The notes beneath the pieces were generated by a model. It searched no databases. It saw only the letters and a program-made list of their open reading frames with translations, and was not told the DNA's origin. From the NCBI RefSeq assembly GCF_011806425.1, contig NZ_JAATOV010000004.1, positions 304,803-368,802 on the forward strand: a stretch of 64,000 nt of DNA, written 5' to 3'. Below, piece after piece: positions 61,962 to 64,000 of the stretch. Both the position numbers and the translations under genes were made by a program. This stretch comes from Thalassospira lucentensis. GTDB lineage: Bacteria > Pseudomonadota > Alphaproteobacteria > Rhodospirillales > Thalassospiraceae. Each line of letters opens with the position of its first letter. The stretch's first letter is position 1.

Positions 61962-61997
61962 CCCGAAGCAGAACGCACGAGAACGTTCTGCTTCGGG
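61962..61997 (-). terminator. Strong stem-loop between RTX gene and secretion genes
   Basis: A perfect 14-bp stem (arms 61962-61975 and 61984-61997, 8-nt loop) lies 9 bp after the RTX stop codon. Neither side has a T run, so simple rho-independent termination is unlikely. It may stabilise the giant RTX mRNA while some transcripts continue into the exporter genes. Confidence 0.65.
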
Positions 61998-62005
61998 AAA
62001 TCGGT

Positions 62006-64000
62006 CTAGCTGCTTTGCCAGTTTGCAGCAATTACAGTCTGAACGTTCTGGAAATCAGTACTGTTGTGATCAATTGTATCCGCACTAACGTCGCCAATAC
62101 CAAACACAGACATTGCATCGACAAGTGACTGAACATTACCAGCAGACAGAGTACTCCCTGCAACGTCAATTTCACCCACTTGGTTCTCACTTGCACCATA
62201 CCAATCTGCAACTGTCAGGCTATCTTCCGAACCAAGTAACTGAATCACCAGATCGTCACCTTGTTGGAACAACCAAACATCTTCGGTCGTCACACCTGAT
62301 TGCAGTGAAACATGATCACTGGATTCCGCGTCAGAAATAACGTCGTGGTCAGCGCCGCGACCGAACACAAATGTATCCGCACCGCTTCCGCCCGTCATGA
62401 CGTCATCGCCAGCTCCTCCGCTCAGCACATCATCACCAGCATTACCCTCAATAACGTCATCCAGTGCACTACCGATAATCACATCGTTACCGGTCCCACC
62501 AACATCAGGTGCAACATCCTGATACTGCGCATCGGCAATTGTCTCACCGGTGACACCACTATCGACATGTACACGGTAAAGATCGTTCTTATCTGGTGCG
62601 CTCGCACTGCTGTAATACAGATATACGCCCCCATCTGCCGCTGGCTCAAGACGCACATAGGTCTCCGCACCATTGGCAAGGTCTTCAAAGTCAACCTCAC
62701 CATTCACCGGATTGCCTGCTGCGTCATAGCGTTGACCGTAAATCTTCGCAAAGCCGCCCGGCACAAGACGGGTAAAGGCAACAAACGTACCGCCATCTGC
62801 AAGCGCAACAACATCTGAGAACGTCACATCCCCGGCTGTCGTATTCGCCGCATCGATATCGACTGTCGTATCAAGCGTTACGTTATTGTCCGTATCAATG
62901 CTGTAAATCTGCAGTGTCGTCCCGATCGTGACCGCTACACGCCCATCGGCCAACAGCATCGAAACGGGTAAAAACTCAGACTGATTGTCTGGCCCTTGCG
63001 CGACAACAACGCTCTCGCCAAGCGCAACTCCATGAGAACTCAACACATGAAGACGGGTCGTAGCCGTCAAACCCTTCTTATTGGTTGAGAAGATAGCAAG
63101 ACGACCATCGGGAAGCTCAACACCGTTGACCATCCCATCTGAACCAGTAACAGCACCGCTGATATCAAAGCGATCGCCAACCGGATCACCTGAGGCATCA
63201 TAACGCTGTCCATGGCTGTCATGCTGATTACCGCTTTCCCCTTGGTAACTAAACAGCAGGACAAAGCCGCCATCCTGAAGCGCAATAATCTCCGGCGAAC
63301 CTTGGGTCTTCGTCGCATCGGCGCTGACAAACTCCCGTGTCTGAACAATATTCCCAGCGCTATCGAACACTGTAAATTCAAGACGAAGCTGCTCAGCCGC
63401 AAAGAAGACAAATCCGCCACCAACGAGACCTTCAACCTTCAGCCCCCTCAGTTCATTTGGAACCGAGGGCATACGATACCGGATCCGCTGGTTCGTTCCA
63501 TCCGCATGTGTAAGAGAAAGATAGGTGGCGTTGCTCTCATTCCAGACCGCAACATGACCGCCGTCCTGCAACTGCGCCGCATCCCAATTGCCGACCAGAT
63601 CATCAAGATGTCCTCCCGACTGACTGATCTGATGGCTCTCATCAAGCGTCGCTTTGACATCAATCGTCACCGTCGCGGTACTCGTCTCTCCCGTGCCGTC
63701 ATCTACCGTATAGCTGAACACTGCCGGGCCGTAATAATCCGCATCCGGGGTGAACACCACATTGCCGTCAACATCAAGCGAAACCGTCCCATGCTCTGCG
63801 TTCTGCACAGACTTGATGCTTAGCGCATCCCCATCCGGATCTTCGTCATTGGCCAGAAGCTCTGACGCCAGAATGACCGTCGAACGGTTCGACACAATCG
63901 AAACCGCATCCGCATACGCTGCAGCAACATCCTGATACTGCGCATCGGCAATTGTCTCACCGGTGACACCACTATCGACATGTACACGGTAAAGATCGTT
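62006..64000 (-). CDS. Giant RTX-type secreted protein, C-terminal part (N-terminus beyond window)
   Basis: The frame is open from the window edge for 664 codons to the stop at 62006. An apparent start at 63895 is an internal GTG. Residues 1-26 repeat residues 472-497. Residues about 30-118 form a cadherin/VCBS-like domain (LLANDEDPDGDALSI to STATVTIDV). Residues about 130-490 form propeller-like repeats (LQDGGFVLLF...GQRYDASGDPVGDRFDI). Then come RTX nonapeptides (GGTGNDVII, GNAGDDVLS, GGAGDDVMT, GGSGADTFV), a hemolysin-type calcium-binding-related block and an uncleaved C-terminal secretion signal. Likely a calcium-folded adhesin or surface protein exported by the adjacent type I system. 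Confidence 0.93.
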   Translation of the reverse strand, partial: NDLYRVHVDSGVTGETIADAQYQDVAAAYADAVSIVSNRSTVILASELLANDEDPDGDALSIKSVQNAEHGTVSLDVDGNVVFTPDADYYGPAVFSYTVDDGTGETSTATVTIDVKATLDESHQISQSGGHLDDLVGNWDAAQLQDGGHVAVWNESNATYLSLTHADGTNQRIRYRMPSVPNELRGLKVEGLVGGGFVFFAAEQLRLEFTVFDSAGNIVQTREFVSADATKTQGSPEIIALQDGGFVLLFSYQGESGNQHDSHGQRYDASGDPVGDRFDISGAVTGSDGMVNGVELPDGRLAIFSTNKKGLTATTRLHVLSSHGVALGESVVVAQGPDNQSEFLPVSMLLADGRVAVTIGTTLQIYSIDTDNNVTLDTTVDIDAANTTAGDVTFSDVVALADGGTFVAFTRLVPGGFAKIYGQRYDAAGNPVNGEVDFEDLANGAETYVRLEPAADGGVYLYYSSASAPDKNDLYRVHVDSGVTGETIADAQYQDVAPDVGGTGNDVIIGSALDDVIEGNAGDDVLSGGAGDDVMTGGSGADTFVFGRGADHDVISDAESSDHVSLQSGVTTEDVWLFQQGDDLVIQLLGSEDSLTVADWYGASENQVGEIDVAGSTLSAGNVQSLVDAMSVFGIGDVSADTIDHNSTDFQNVQTVIAANWQSS
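62511..63923 (-). repeat. 1413-bp in-frame repeat unit (471 codons) of the RTX gene
   Basis: The 77 bp at 62511-62587 are identical to 63924-64000 at the window edge, an offset of exactly 1413 bp or 471 codons. One complete unit and the end of the preceding one are visible. Each unit holds one cadherin-like domain plus one propeller-like block. The unit boundary is defined only from the downstream side. Confidence 0.85.

Noticed and set aside
63893..63895. GTG at 63895 as the start of the RTX gene
   Set aside because: The frame stays open to the window edge and the upstream residues repeat those near the C-terminus, so this codon is internal.

Overview
The window looks like chromosomal DNA of a marine-type alphaproteobacterium. 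Mid-50s GC, strong GGAGG ribosome sites, many binding-protein-dependent transporters (three sugar/peptide ABC systems, one TRAP, one TTT) and the gene styles suggest a Thalassospira-like Rhodospirillales member. That assignment is inference from sequence style only. No rRNA, tRNA, CRISPR array or intact transposon was seen.

Layout: (1) 1-7.7 kb, an oxidative deoxy-sugar/sugar-lactone locus: Gfo/Idh/MocA dehydrogenase (cut by the left edge), RhaM-type mutarotase, enolase-superfamily dehydratase, a MalEFGK-like ABC importer, and a divergent COG3618 lactonase. (2) 7.7-18.4 kb, a pentitol locus: SorC-type regulator, L-xylulose-reductase-like and ribitol-dehydrogenase-like SDRs on one side. On the other side are an ABC importer with a small extra membrane protein, a xylitol/sorbitol-type dehydrogenase, a HAD phosphatase and xylulokinase. 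A perfect 20-bp palindrome lies between the two arms. (3) 18.5-28.2 kb, a peptide locus: HypT-like LysR, isoaspartyl peptidase, GsiABCD-like importer, DmpA-type P1 peptidase and M55 D-aminopeptidase. (4) 28.6-37.5 kb, a sugar-acid locus: 2-hydroxyacid dehydrogenase, FCD-GntR regulator, TRAP transporter, sugar-acid dehydratase, gluconate-5-dehydrogenase-like SDR, L-idonate-5-dehydrogenase-like enzyme and KDG kinase. Together these outline idonate > 5-ketogluconate > gluconate > KDG > KDPG. (5) 37.7-46.2 kb, an export/defence block: MacA-MacB-NodT tripartite pump, then a BaeSR-like two-component system in an operon with an MsbA/BmrA-type exporter. (6) 46.8-57.9 kb, a tricarboxylate locus: isocitrate/isopropylmalate-dehydrogenase-family enzyme, PrpF-family isomerase, a fused TctA-TctB permease with TctC, the TctDE two-component system, TcuB-TcuA (tricarballylate oxidation) and an FCD-GntR regulator. 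(7) 58-64 kb, a type I secretion locus: HlyD adaptor, HlyB-like ABC exporter and the C-terminal part of a giant RTX protein running off the right edge.

Most noteworthy: the RTX protein carries a 1413-bp (471-codon) repeat whose visible overlap is identical at DNA level over 77 bp. The secreted protein is therefore probably a long tandem array of cadherin-like plus propeller-like units. All five transport operons have a stem-loop between the binding-protein gene and the permease genes. Four short 16-bp repeats next to the secretion locus look like a relic of an insertion-sequence end. Several regulator/operator pairs can be proposed from palindromes.
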